Positions 1 to 7,796 are shown, counted from the stretch's first letter. The stretch: DNA of 9,048 bases from Roseibacillus sp. (GCA_002723015.1 PBNG01000075.1:8900-17947); one strand, 5' to 3'. Notes: generated by a model not told the origin, from the sequence alone. Translations and numbers: made by a program.

Positions 1-201
1 TTTATCCGACTACCCATCCTGATTGAGCTGGCGCACAGGGATACCGGAACAACAGGACTCCGCACGACGGCCCTCTCTGAGCTCCGGGTCTGCCTCGGGG
101 AGGACCACGGGGAATCCTGGCCAGACTGGGCCCTCGCCCTCACGGAGCATCTCTCCACCCGGGAGGGATTTCTCCCTACCAACGCTTCACCGGAAGACTA
201 G
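1..201 (+). CDS. C-terminal fragment of an unidentified protein
   Basis: An open frame enters from the left edge and ends at TAG (199-201), giving the last 66 residues of a gene whose start lies outside the window. No overlapping feature explains this stretch, and codon third positions are mostly G or C, as in the neighbouring genes. The tail is rich in Leu, Glu, Arg and Trp. It starts with a helix-like segment (LPILIELAHRDTG), followed by ALSELRVCLGEDHGESW and a second amphipathic segment (WALALTEHL). This could be a HEAT/ARM-type helical repeat, or the DHGESW could be a degenerate Asp-box; neither is secure. The gene converges on the large minus-strand operon, with 36 bases between the two stop codons. 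No function is assigned. Confidence 0.45.
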   Translation, partial: FIRLPILIELAHRDTGTTGLRTTALSELRVCLGEDHGESWPDWALALTEHLSTREGFLPTNASPED

Positions 202-237
202 AAGAATGTTTCCTCCCGGGGTCGCCAGACGACTTTC

Positions 238-3200
238 TCACTCAACGATGAGCACTCCTTTCATCACTCTCCAGTGCCCCGGGAAGGTGCAGATGAACGG
301 GTAGCGACCCGATTCCTCCGGAACCATAAATTCCTGCTCGACCTGACCCTTCCCATTCACGAGGGGAGTCGCCCAGATGACCTTGTCGGAGTCCGGGACA
401 TAGGCCCTCTGCGCTGCGTCCGGATCCTGAGCCATCTGATCCGCAAGCAGACCGACCTCTTCTTCCGAATCTGGCCTGATGATCACCAGGTTATGGATCT
501 GCAGATCCGGGTTCTGGAAAGAGATCCGTACCGAAGCCCCCGCGCTGAGACGAATCTCCCTCGGGAAAAAGGCCAGCTGATTCGGTACCGCACTAACCCT
601 GATTACTGAACCCTTCACTCCGTGATTCAGGTCATACCGGGTAGCCAGTCTCCGGAGTCCGGCTTCTGTTCCTGGCATGGAAAGCCCCTGCAGTCCCGTT
701 CCAATAGGATCGTAGAGATAGACCGGTGCGTATCCCCGCGCCCCCCTGCCCCTGACATATCGCACCTCAATCTGGTTGAGTCCCTTTCGCAATTCAACCT
801 GCACGTTCCAGTCCGAGCTCCACCAATTGGCAGAGGAAATCACCGGACTCCCGTTCAGAAGGACCTTCACGTAGCTGTGCCTGATCGACAGGACCGCTCT
901 GCACTTTTCCCGGGCTTCCACATAGCTGCGCATTGTTCCGAACGAGCCCCCCTTTCCACCATGGGAAAAATAGCGTTCCTCCTGCCCCTCTTCCTTGAGA
1001 AGCCAGTGCATTAATTTTCCCTCCTCAGGTTTTTTCAGTACGGGAATTTCTGGTCCCATGCCGGAGCTGACACCATGGCTGGCGTCCGCCAGAATGGTCT
1101 GGAGCTCCTTGCTCCCCGAAATATCGACCTGCCCGAGGAGAGCCGCATAAGACTGGTCTTTCTGTTGCAGATGGGAAACGACGTGAACTACCTCGGTCCG
1201 AACTCTCGGGTGCGAGTCTCCAGCCATTCTCCGCAACAGATCGCGGGTATTTCGCAGCTGATCCTCCTGAAAGCGGACCAGATGAGTAGCTGCCGCCCGG
1301 ATCCGGTAATCTGGCGAACTCATCAGCCTTTCCAGAAGAGCTTGCCGTACCTGCCCGTGGTCATGAAGGATCCAGAGCCCCTCCAGGATGGGTTCATCCC
1401 TCTCCTGCTCTTGTAGCCACGAATCAACAATCTTCACCACGCCCGGGGTATGACGCAGCTTTCTTCTCGCGTGGTCCCGGATCACATCCTGAGAGTGCCC
1501 AAGCAGGGAAAGAAGTTCCCGTGGAGACGCCCCCTCAAGGCGTGGCCAATCCCTGACTACTGGTTTTGCACGATGGGTAATTCTCCAGACACGGCCAGTA
1601 TGAGGATCCCAGCGGGGATCCCGCATCGAGTTCTGAGCATGCCCGATGATTCTTGTGCAGAAATCCGAGACATACATCGCACCATCAAAGCCGAAGGCGA
1701 TATCGACGGGGCGGAAGAGGTCACTTGGAGATGACAGGAGATCAAGACGATCACTCGCCTTGTAATAGGCTCCATCGGCTCGATGTTTCGAGATCGAGAC
1801 AAAGCACTTTCTCAGTAGGACGGCAGAGGCCATCCCCTGTTGATACTCATCAGGAAAATGAGGGCTCGAAATCACACAGGCAGCCGAACCCTTCCCGTAG
1901 GCTATGGAAATGGCCCGCTGGAAGGGATGGTAGACCCCGAACGGGCTCCAGGGGACTGCATGACTGTCCTGCACGAATCCGTCCCCATACATCTGAAAGA
2001 GATTCCCCCAGCGATCCCAGGTCACCTTCCATGGATTAGGCGTCAGGGTTTGGTATTCCCGTTCCACCCTGCCTCGTCGCAGGTCGAGCCGGTAGGTGGT
2101 GGCATCGACACCCCGGGTCACTCCGTGAGGCGTCTCCAGTTGGGACCGGTGAAACACGCCATCGCAGAAGATGACATGCCCCATGAGCCCCATCGCGATC
2201 ATTCCCCCGTGGTGGGCATCCGTGACATCAATGCCTCGCAGGACTTCCGTCCTTTCGTCGGCTTTTCCATCGCCATCCCGGTCTCGCATGAAGACCAGAC
2301 GGGGCTGGTGAGAAACAATCACTCCATCGTCATAGAAGGCCAATCCATCGGGAACTGTCAGATTATCCGCGAATACCGTCGACTTGTCGGCTTTCCCGTC
2401 ACGATCCGTGTCCTCGAGAATAAGAATCTTATCATGGGGGATATCCCCAGGGATCGTCCCGGGGAATGAAGGCATCGTCACCACCCAGAGACGACCTCTG
2501 GGGCCAAAGGCGATCTGCTCCGGGTTTCGCAGCTCCGGAAATTCCTCCTCGGAGGCGAAAAGATTCACTTTATAGCCCTCGGCAACCCGGAACGACTTCA
2601 GCATCTGTTCCGGCGATGGCAGATCCGCCGGGATCCGCTCCACAAGGGGAGGAAGCGTCAGGGGGGCCGGATCGAATCCCAAGGTTTCATCCTTCAGCAT
2701 GGCATGAATTCTTGCATCGGATTGGGCAACCATCGCATGGAAGCGAGGGATCTCCGCGTCATACTCATGGGCCCTCCCCCGAACCCCGAAGTAGAGAACC
2801 GCATTCACCGGGCGCACTACCGAAGCAACGTATTGCGCCTTTCTCTGGACCTCCCTCGCTACAACTTCCGCGCGGGATAGATCCAGGCGCGCATAGGTCC
2901 CCGCCCCGAGAAGCTCACGGATCAGGTGCCTCGCGATCATGGTGTAGCCGCGGTCGTTCAGGTGAATTCCGTTACTGGTCAGCGGGTCCTCCTCTTTTTC
3001 GTAGGCCTCCAGGCTCGGGGCAAAGAGATCCACAAACCCAATCCCCCGTTGCGAGCTGACCTCACGCAGGACCTGCACGTAAGCCAGGATCTCGGTATTT
3101 CTTTGCTCTACGTCGGGGTAATATGGATGCCCGAGATCTTCGGTCGCTATCGGCGAGAGAATTATCAGGGCGGCGTCGGGATGACGGCGCTCCATTTCGC

Positions 3201-3570
3201 GAAGGTAGCCCTCGAGGTCACGACGGAACGCGTCGACCAGGGCCGCCCCGCCGAACGACTCATTGAGTCCAAACCCGAGGATCACCACATTGGCAGGCCA
3301 GCGATCGAGCAACTTCCTGAGGTGACTGACGTAGCGCTCGGGCCGCAGACGATAACCCACCTCATCCCCCGTCCACGCAAGACTACGGAACTCGAGATTC
3401 TTTTCCCGGTGAGCCATCTGGACAGCAGCCTCAAACAGGCCATGTTCCTGCAATCTTTCGACGAAGGAATTTCCATAGAGCAATACTCTTCCATTTTCTC
3501 CGATTTGAAATTCGGACCGCGCAACCAGAGTCGTAAGTCCCAGCGCGATGATGCAGATAATCTTCAACAT
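238..3570 (-). CDS. Exported SGNH-like / beta-propeller dehydrogenase-like / HEAT / azurin-like fusion protein
   Basis: An 1110-residue multidomain protein. Residues 1-19 form a signal peptide. Residues about 27-222 resemble an SGNH/GDSL hydrolase: GNS at 33-35, GLNES at 101-105 and NGIH at 200-203, with Asn where classical enzymes have the catalytic Asp. Residues about 325-690 match the 'putative membrane-bound dehydrogenase' beta-propeller of PVC bacteria, including two Ca-type DxDxDG loops (387-395 and 430-438). Residues about 700-850 look like HEAT helices. Residues about 865-965 look like a beta-sandwich (VKVLLNG, GLNQIEVRYV). Residues about 990-1110 are an azurin/plastocyanin-like domain with likely type 1 copper ligands H1026, C1094, H1099 and M1103. 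Many relatives end in a cytochrome c CxxCH domain; none is present here. It is the last gene of the operon, 9 bases after the DUF1501 stop, with a weak AGAAG upstream of its ATG. The substrate is unknown; a periplasmic oxidoreductase or sugar-binding role is inferred. Confidence 0.9.
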   Translation of the reverse strand: MLKIICIIALGLTTLVARSEFQIGENGRVLLYGNSFVERLQEHGLFEAAVQMAHREKNLEFRSLAWTGDEVGYRLRPERYVSHLRKLLDRWPANVVILGFGLNESFGGAALVDAFRRDLEGYLREMERRHPDAALIILSPIATEDLGHPYYPDVEQRNTEILAYVQVLREVSSQRGIGFVDLFAPSLEAYEKEEDPLTSNGIHLNDRGYTMIARHLIRELLGAGTYARLDLSRAEVVAREVQRKAQYVASVVRPVNAVLYFGVRGRAHEYDAEIPRFHAMVAQSDARIHAMLKDETLGFDPAPLTLPPLVERIPADLPSPEQMLKSFRVAEGYKVNLFASEEEFPELRNPEQIAFGPRGRLWVVTMPSFPGTIPGDIPHDKILILEDTDRDGKADKSTVFADNLTVPDGLAFYDDGVIVSHQPRLVFMRDRDGDGKADERTEVLRGIDVTDAHHGGMIAMGLMGHVIFCDGVFHRSQLETPHGVTRGVDATTYRLDLRRGRVEREYQTLTPNPWKVTWDRWGNLFQMYGDGFVQDSHAVPWSPFGVYHPFQRAISIAYGKGSAACVISSPHFPDEYQQGMASAVLLRKCFVSISKHRADGAYYKASDRLDLLSSPSDLFRPVDIAFGFDGAMYVSDFCTRIIGHAQNSMRDPRWDPHTGRVWRITHRAKPVVRDWPRLEGASPRELLSLLGHSQDVIRDHARRKLRHTPGVVKIVDSWLQEQERDEPILEGLWILHDHGQVRQALLERLMSSPDYRIRAAATHLVRFQEDQLRNTRDLLRRMAGDSHPRVRTEVVHVVSHLQQKDQSYAALLGQVDISGSKELQTILADASHGVSSGMGPEIPVLKKPEEGKLMHWLLKEEGQEERYFSHGGKGGSFGTMRSYVEAREKCRAVLSIRHSYVKVLLNGSPVISSANWWSSDWNVQVELRKGLNQIEVRYVRGRGARGYAPVYLYDPIGTGLQGLSMPGTEAGLRRLATRYDLNHGVKGSVIRVSAVPNQLAFFPREIRLSAGASVRISFQNPDLQIHNLVIIRPDSEEEVGLLADQMAQDPDAAQRAYVPDSDKVIWATPLVNGKGQVEQEFMVPEESGRYPFICTFPGHWRVMKGVLIVE

Positions 3571-3579
3571 GGAATCTTC

Positions 3580-5043
3580 TCAGGTAAGGATCTTCCGCAC
3601 AACCTCACCATGAACATCGGTGAGGCGATAGTCACGCCCCTGAAATTTGAAAGTCAGTTTCTTGTGCTCTACTCCAAGCAAATGCATCAGGGTGGCATTC
3701 AAGTCATGAACGTGGACGGGATCCTCGGTCACATTGTAGCAGTAGTCATCGGTCGCGCCATGGACATGGCCTCCCTTGACCCCCGCTCCCGCCATCATCT
3801 GGGTAAAGCACCCGGGGTGGTGGTCACGACCAGCCGCGTTTCCGGGTTTCTGCGCATAGGTGGTGCGCCCGAATTCTCCGCCCCACACGACCAGGGTGTC
3901 CTTCAGCAGACCCCGTTGTTTGAGATCCCGGATCAATCCAGCCACCGGCTGCTCGGTATCGCGGCACTGGCGGGACAAGGTTTCCTTCAGCTTGTCATGT
4001 TGATCCCAACCCATGTGAAAGAGTTGGATGAAGCGTACATCCCTCTCCGCAAGGCGCCGGGCCACCAGACAATTGCGGGCAAAGCTGCCCTGCTTCCCAA
4101 CGTTGGGTCCATAGAGCTTCAGCACATGTTCTGGTTCTTCTGCGATATCCGCTAAGTCGGGAACACTCGCCTGCATCCGGAAGGCCATCTCATACTGAGC
4201 GATGCGTGACTCGATTGCGGGATCGCCCACCGCAACGTGACGCCTGCGGTTCAATGCTCCGAGGTCATCCAGGATATCACGACGAATTCCCCGATCGATT
4301 CCCGGAGGATTCTTCAGGTAATACACAGGGTCACCGGTGTTGCGCAGCTTTACTCCAGAGTGCTCGGCAGGCAGGAATCCTGAATCCCACAGCCGACTGT
4401 AAAGCGGTTGCGCTCCCCCGGCGGTAGAACGGGAGGTCAGGACAACATAGGCAGGAAGGTCCTTGTTGAGAGCGCCGAGTCCATAGGACACCCAGGACCC
4501 AACGCTCGGCCGTCCCGCCAGCTGGAACCCGGTCTGGAAGAAGGTGATGGCGGGATCATGATTGATGGCCTCCGTATTCATGGAGCGAATGACACATAGT
4601 TCATCCGCAACCTCTCCCCAGTGAGGAAGCAACTCGCTTAACTCGAGACCGGCTTGTCCATGCTGCCCGAACTTGAAGGGACTGGGCAGCACCGGAAGGC
4701 TCTTCTGCACCGAAGTCATGGTCGTGATCCTCTGCTCTCCCCTGATCGACTCAGGCAATTCCTTCCCCCGCTCCTTCTCCAGTCCCGGCTTGGGGTCGAG
4801 GAGATCCATCTGCGAGGGACCTCCCGACATGAAGAGAGATATAACCCGCCTGACCTTTGGATTTTCGGGTACTACCGTCGCGGCCTTGCCCTCCTCGTCG
4901 AACAAAAGCGATCCCAGAGCCAGGGCCCCGAACCCATGCCCGGAGGTCTGCAGGAAGGAGCGCCGATCCAGAAGAACGGCATCCCCGGCTGCCATGGCTC
5001 CTCCCGGGCCCAGACTCTCACTCTGTTGGCAAATCTCCTTCAT
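3580..5043 (-). CDS. DUF1501 domain protein, Tat-exported, sulfatase/alkaline-phosphatase-like fold
   Basis: A 487-residue protein with the usual length and layout of DUF1501. The N-terminus has a twin-arginine motif, DRRSFLQ at residues 26-32, followed by a hydrophobic segment (GFGALALGSLLF), so export by the Tat pathway is likely. Family motifs follow: FMSGGPSQMDLLDPKPG near residue 70, NHDPAITFFQTG, GWDQHD at 345-350, GGEFGR near 388-393, GRDHHPG at 405-411 and HVHDLNAT near 444. These Asp/His clusters resemble metal-binding sites of the alkaline phosphatase superfamily, but no reaction has been established for the family to my knowledge. The start at 5043 overlaps the upstream stop as ATGA, so translational coupling is likely. 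ATG at 4995 (M17) is an alternative that would still keep the Tat motif. DUF1501 genes are typically paired with DUF1549/DUF1553 genes, as here. Confidence 0.92.
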   Translation of the reverse strand: MKEICQQSESLGPGGAMAAGDAVLLDRRSFLQTSGHGFGALALGSLLFDEEGKAATVVPENPKVRRVISLFMSGGPSQMDLLDPKPGLEKERGKELPESIRGEQRITTMTSVQKSLPVLPSPFKFGQHGQAGLELSELLPHWGEVADELCVIRSMNTEAINHDPAITFFQTGFQLAGRPSVGSWVSYGLGALNKDLPAYVVLTSRSTAGGAQPLYSRLWDSGFLPAEHSGVKLRNTGDPVYYLKNPPGIDRGIRRDILDDLGALNRRRHVAVGDPAIESRIAQYEMAFRMQASVPDLADIAEEPEHVLKLYGPNVGKQGSFARNCLVARRLAERDVRFIQLFHMGWDQHDKLKETLSRQCRDTEQPVAGLIRDLKQRGLLKDTLVVWGGEFGRTTYAQKPGNAAGRDHHPGCFTQMMAGAGVKGGHVHGATDDYCYNVTEDPVHVHDLNATLMHLLGVEHKKLTFKFQGRDYRLTDVHGEVVRKILT

Positions 5044-7307
5044 CGGTTGATCACTTCATCAAGGTTCAGAATGACGTTCGCGACTGTCGCCAAAGCCGCC
5101 ATCTCCGACTTAGGAAGGTAGCCCGCTATCTTTGATTCCCCCTGATCCAGCAGATCCGCGGCAGCCTTGCCATCTTCCCGGTAGTGCTCCAACCGACGCT
5201 CGTAGCCCTTGACTAGGATCTCAAGCTCCGCTTCATCAGCCACCCGGGAAGTCGCGCAACGGAATCCCCAAGCGATCCGCTCTGCCGGCGTTCCACCCTT
5301 TGTCATCATCCGCTCTGCAAACTTCTTGGCTGCTTCCACATAGGTGACCTCATTCATCAGGGCGAGGGCCTGCAGGGGAGTATTGGTCAGGGTTCGTTTC
5401 ACCGTACACATCTCCCGACTCGGCATGTCGAAAAGGAGCATACTCGGCGGAGCCACGGTCCGACGGATGCGGGAATAGAGACTGCGCCGATACAGTTTCT
5501 CCCCATGATCCTGCACGAATGTTCCACGTTTCTCCACCTCCAACCAGAGCCCTGCTGGCTGATAGACCCACCAACTGGGACCACCCAGTCGCTCCACCAG
5601 CAATCCCGAGACGAAGAGGGCCTGGTCACGCAGCATCTCAGCCTGAAGACGGGTTCGTGGCCCCCGGCTGAGCAGCCGGTTGTCGGGGTCTCGTCTCAGC
5701 TTTTCCTCCTCCACGACCGCACTCTGCCGATAAGTCCTGCTCATCACCATCAACCTGATGAACCTCTTCACATCCCAGCCCGATTCTACGAAGTCGGCCG
5801 CCAACCAGTCGAGGAGCTCCGGGTGACTCGGCCAGTCGCTCTGCCGACCCAGGTTCTCCGAACTCTTGACGATACCCGTCCCGAAGAACTGTTCCCAGAG
5901 CCGGTTTACGAAAACACGGGAGGTCAGGGGATGCTTCCCGTCCACCATCCACCTGGCGAGGTGAAGCCGGTTCAGGTTTTCGTCTGCCGGGGTGGGAGAG
6001 AACGCCTGTGGAAGCCCGGGATGCGCCTCCTCTCCCTTGTCATCATACTGTCCCCGCTTCAGTACAAACGCCTTCCGATCCACTTCATCGCGCATAACCA
6101 TGACGTGCGGGTGAGCCGCTTCCAACTCCTTGATCCTGCCCTCCCGCGCCTTGGCATCCGGAATCTCCTCCTCGAGCCTCCTTACCGCTGCTTCAAATGT
6201 GCTCTTCCGGTAACGATGACGAGGCTCGGCACTGCCCCTCAGGTTGTTGATGAACCCTTTTTCATTCAGGCCGTCGAACATCGCGAAGAGCTGGTAGAAC
6301 TCCTTCTGGCTGATGGGATCGTATTTGTGGTCATGGCAGCGTGCACAACTCAGAGTGAGACCGAGAAACACCGATCCCATGGTTTCCACCCGATCCATCA
6401 CGTATTCAGTACGCCACTCCTCGTCGATGGCTCCCCCCTCGGTCTGAATCCGGTGGTTCCGGTTGAATCCAGTTGCCACGATCTGATCATCACTGGCGTC
6501 CGGCAGAAGGTCACCTGCCAGCTGCCAGATCACGAACTGGTCATAGGGCTGGTTGGTGTTGAACGACTCGATGATCCAGTTCCTCCAGGGCCACTGGGCG
6601 TTCTCCAGGTCATTGTCATACCCATGACTGTCTCCATAACGCGCCCCATCCAGCCACCAGGAGGCCATGCGCTCTCCATAACGGGGAGAGGAAAGAAGCC
6701 GATCGACGACCTTCGCGTAAGCCTGGTCCGAATGGTCGGAGAGAAACCCCTCCACTTCCCCTATGGTGGGAGGAAGGCCTGTCAGGTCAATCGACAGACG
6801 CCGGATCAATTCTTCTTTGGACGCCTCCTGCTGTGGCTGAAAACCTGCTTGGGACAAGCCGGCGTGCACAAATTGGTCGATGGTATTCACGCCCCATTCC
6901 CCGGACCCCGGGGCAGCGCTCTTGACCGGTGTCCGGAAGGCCCAGTGACGCTCATATTCAGCCCCCTCTATGATCCACTTTTGAAGAATTTCCTTTTCCG
7001 CGTCAGTCAATGCCGTTCCCTCCCCAGGGGGAGGCATGACCTCCTTGTCATCCTTTGAAAAAATGCGATGAACCAACTCACTCTGATTCGGTTCACCCGG
7101 GACAATTGCATGCAGTCCATCACGCTCCCTGTAGGCTTCCCCGGGTTCGTCGAGACGCAGGTCCGCTTTCTGCTGCGATGTGTCCGGCCCATGGCACGCG
7201 AGGCACTTCGCGGTAAGGATCGGGAGCACCTCCCTGTTGTATTCCACTTTTCCGGCAACGGTCAGCAGACCGCCCAGAAAAAAGACCACACATGAAAAAA
7301 GCCTCAT
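5040..7307 (-). CDS. PSCyt1 cytochrome c / DUF1549 / DUF1553 exported protein
   Basis: A planctomycete-type cytochrome protein, first gene of the operon. From ATG 7307 it has 755 residues and opens with a signal peptide (MRLFSCVVFFLGGLL), so it acts outside the cytoplasm. The PSCyt1 domain has CLACH at 35-39 as haem attachment and VMPPP with a probable axial Met near 91. DUF1549 spans about 143-348 and ends in a second CxxCH, CARCH at 321-325. DUF1553 spans about 447-715 (LARWMVDGKHPLTSRVFVNR, then TNTPLQALALMN). The region between DUF1549 and DUF1553 is short, about 100 residues with a charged helical stretch. Larger family members carry a laminin-G/concanavalin-like insert there, and it appears absent. 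A GTG at 7313, in frame, would add two residues; ATG was preferred because neither start has a Shine-Dalgarno site and ATG gives a typical signal peptide. Substrate unknown; c-type electron transfer is inferred. Confidence 0.92.
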   Translation of the reverse strand: MRLFSCVVFFLGGLLTVAGKVEYNREVLPILTAKCLACHGPDTSQQKADLRLDEPGEAYRERDGLHAIVPGEPNQSELVHRIFSKDDKEVMPPPGEGTALTDAEKEILQKWIIEGAEYERHWAFRTPVKSAAPGSGEWGVNTIDQFVHAGLSQAGFQPQQEASKEELIRRLSIDLTGLPPTIGEVEGFLSDHSDQAYAKVVDRLLSSPRYGERMASWWLDGARYGDSHGYDNDLENAQWPWRNWIIESFNTNQPYDQFVIWQLAGDLLPDASDDQIVATGFNRNHRIQTEGGAIDEEWRTEYVMDRVETMGSVFLGLTLSCARCHDHKYDPISQKEFYQLFAMFDGLNEKGFINNLRGSAEPRHRYRKSTFEAAVRRLEEEIPDAKAREGRIKELEAAHPHVMVMRDEVDRKAFVLKRGQYDDKGEEAHPGLPQAFSPTPADENLNRLHLARWMVDGKHPLTSRVFVNRLWEQFFGTGIVKSSENLGRQSDWPSHPELLDWLAADFVESGWDVKRFIRLMVMSRTYRQSAVVEEEKLRRDPDNRLLSRGPRTRLQAEMLRDQALFVSGLLVERLGGPSWWVYQPAGLWLEVEKRGTFVQDHGEKLYRRSLYSRIRRTVAPPSMLLFDMPSREMCTVKRTLTNTPLQALALMNEVTYVEAAKKFAERMMTKGGTPAERIAWGFRCATSRVADEAELEILVKGYERRLEHYREDGKAAADLLDQGESKIAGYLPKSEMAALATVANVILNLDEVINR

Positions 7308-7316
7308 CGACACCGG

Positions 7317-7345
7317 ATTAATTCAGGATCAGCGCCCCATGGCAA
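7317..7345 (-). promoter_or_regulatory. Candidate sigma-70-type promoter of the three-gene operon
   Basis: On the minus strand, TTGCCA (7345-7340, 5 of 6 matches to TTGACA) is followed after exactly 17 bases by ATTAAT (7322-7317, 4 of 6 matches to TATAAT). Transcription would begin around 7310, only a few bases before ATG 7307, so the message would be leaderless or nearly so. That agrees with the lack of a Shine-Dalgarno site. It is a match by eye to E. coli-like consensus in a PVC bacterium, so it is tentative. Confidence 0.3.
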
Positions 7346-7370
7346 TGAGAGGATCATCATCTCATCATGG
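7337..7370. promoter_or_regulatory. Imperfect inverted repeat, possible operator
   Basis: The left arm is CCATG-gca-ATGAGA (7337-7350) and the right arm TCTCATCATGG (7360-7370), separated by 9 bases. All eleven bases of the right arm pair with the left arm if the three bases gca are looped out. The left arm covers the candidate -35 box of the minus-strand operon, and the repeat lies in the divergent gap between that operon and the glycosidase remnant. A regulator binding here could control either side. It could also be a chance palindrome. Confidence 0.3.
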
Positions 7371-7434
7371 CTGACGGAAGATTGAGGCCTAAATTGGGAT
7401 TGATGGCGGCTTTTTCTCGGCCTAGTCGTGGGAG

Positions 7435-7796
7435 ATGGTCCGTCCTCTCCTCCCCCTGCTTCCCGCTATCCTTATCTCCCTCTTCTCCGCCGAGGCTACT
7501 CCGATTCTCAACCAACGAGGGCTTCTCGAGGCCCAGACCTTCTGGGACAATCGCGACTTTGATTGGTTCGAAAAAAATATTCCCTTCCTCGACAGCCCGG
7601 ACCCGGAAATCAACACCACCTACTACTACCGATGGGAGCTGGTCAGCAAAAGACGCCCACGAAACCCAAGGGCAGTGCAGCTGACACCGTCATCTTCCCA
7701 CCTGTTGAATCAGAAAAGCTTCGGGTAGTTTTTACTCATATCGGGAAAGGTCATACCCGAAGCGGCCTGACCGAAATTGAAGTATCGGACAAATAG
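7435..7796 (+). pseudogene. Remnant of an exported glycoside hydrolase with the catalytic middle deleted
   Basis: From ATG 7435 the frame encodes a signal peptide (MVRPLLPLLPAILISLFSAEA), then FWDNRDFDWFEKNIPFLDSPDPEINTTYYYRWELVSK. I recognise this as the N-terminus of a family of large six-hairpin (MGH1/GH63-like) glycosidases. After about 7655 this frame becomes Arg/Pro-rich, unlike the family, and stops at 7728. A different frame then continues with ADTVIFPPVESEKLRVVFTH and TRSGLTEIEVSDK, ending at TAG 7794-7796; this resembles the C-terminal beta-domain ending of such enzymes. The two ends therefore sit side by side, out of frame, with most of the protein (probably several hundred residues) missing. 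GGAG directly abuts the ATG, too close for a normal ribosome site. The family assignment is from memory and the exact GH family is uncertain. No active enzyme is expected. Confidence 0.7.

Noticed and set aside
164..233. Possible terminators between the convergent genes (AGGGA-tttc-TCCCT at 164-177; GTCG-ccaga-CGAC at 221-233)
   Set aside because: The stems are only 5 and 4 base pairs, the first lies inside the coding fragment and neither is followed by a clear T-run.
23..304. + strand open frame of 93 codons at the left edge
   Set aside because: It runs into the end of the minus-strand fusion gene and its translation is Ser/Pro/Arg-rich. The frame starting at position 1 and ending at 201 looks more like protein.
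2926..4155. Long + strand open frame of 409 codons
   Set aside because: It is antisense across the junction of the DUF1501 gene and the fusion gene, both well supported, and has no family resemblance.
5505..7058. Long + strand open frame of 517 codons
   Set aside because: It lies wholly antisense to the DUF1549/DUF1553 gene, whose motifs are unambiguous. GC-rich codon usage produces such mirror frames, and its translation shows no recognisable domain.
7386..7424. GGCCTA repeated 33 bases apart
   Set aside because: Six bases is too short to separate from chance in GC-rich DNA, although three helical turns of spacing is suggestive.
7367..7684. + strand open frame of 105 codons
   Set aside because: It is out of frame with the signal peptide and WDNRD block of the glycosidase remnant, and low-complexity Ser/Pro/Arg in composition.
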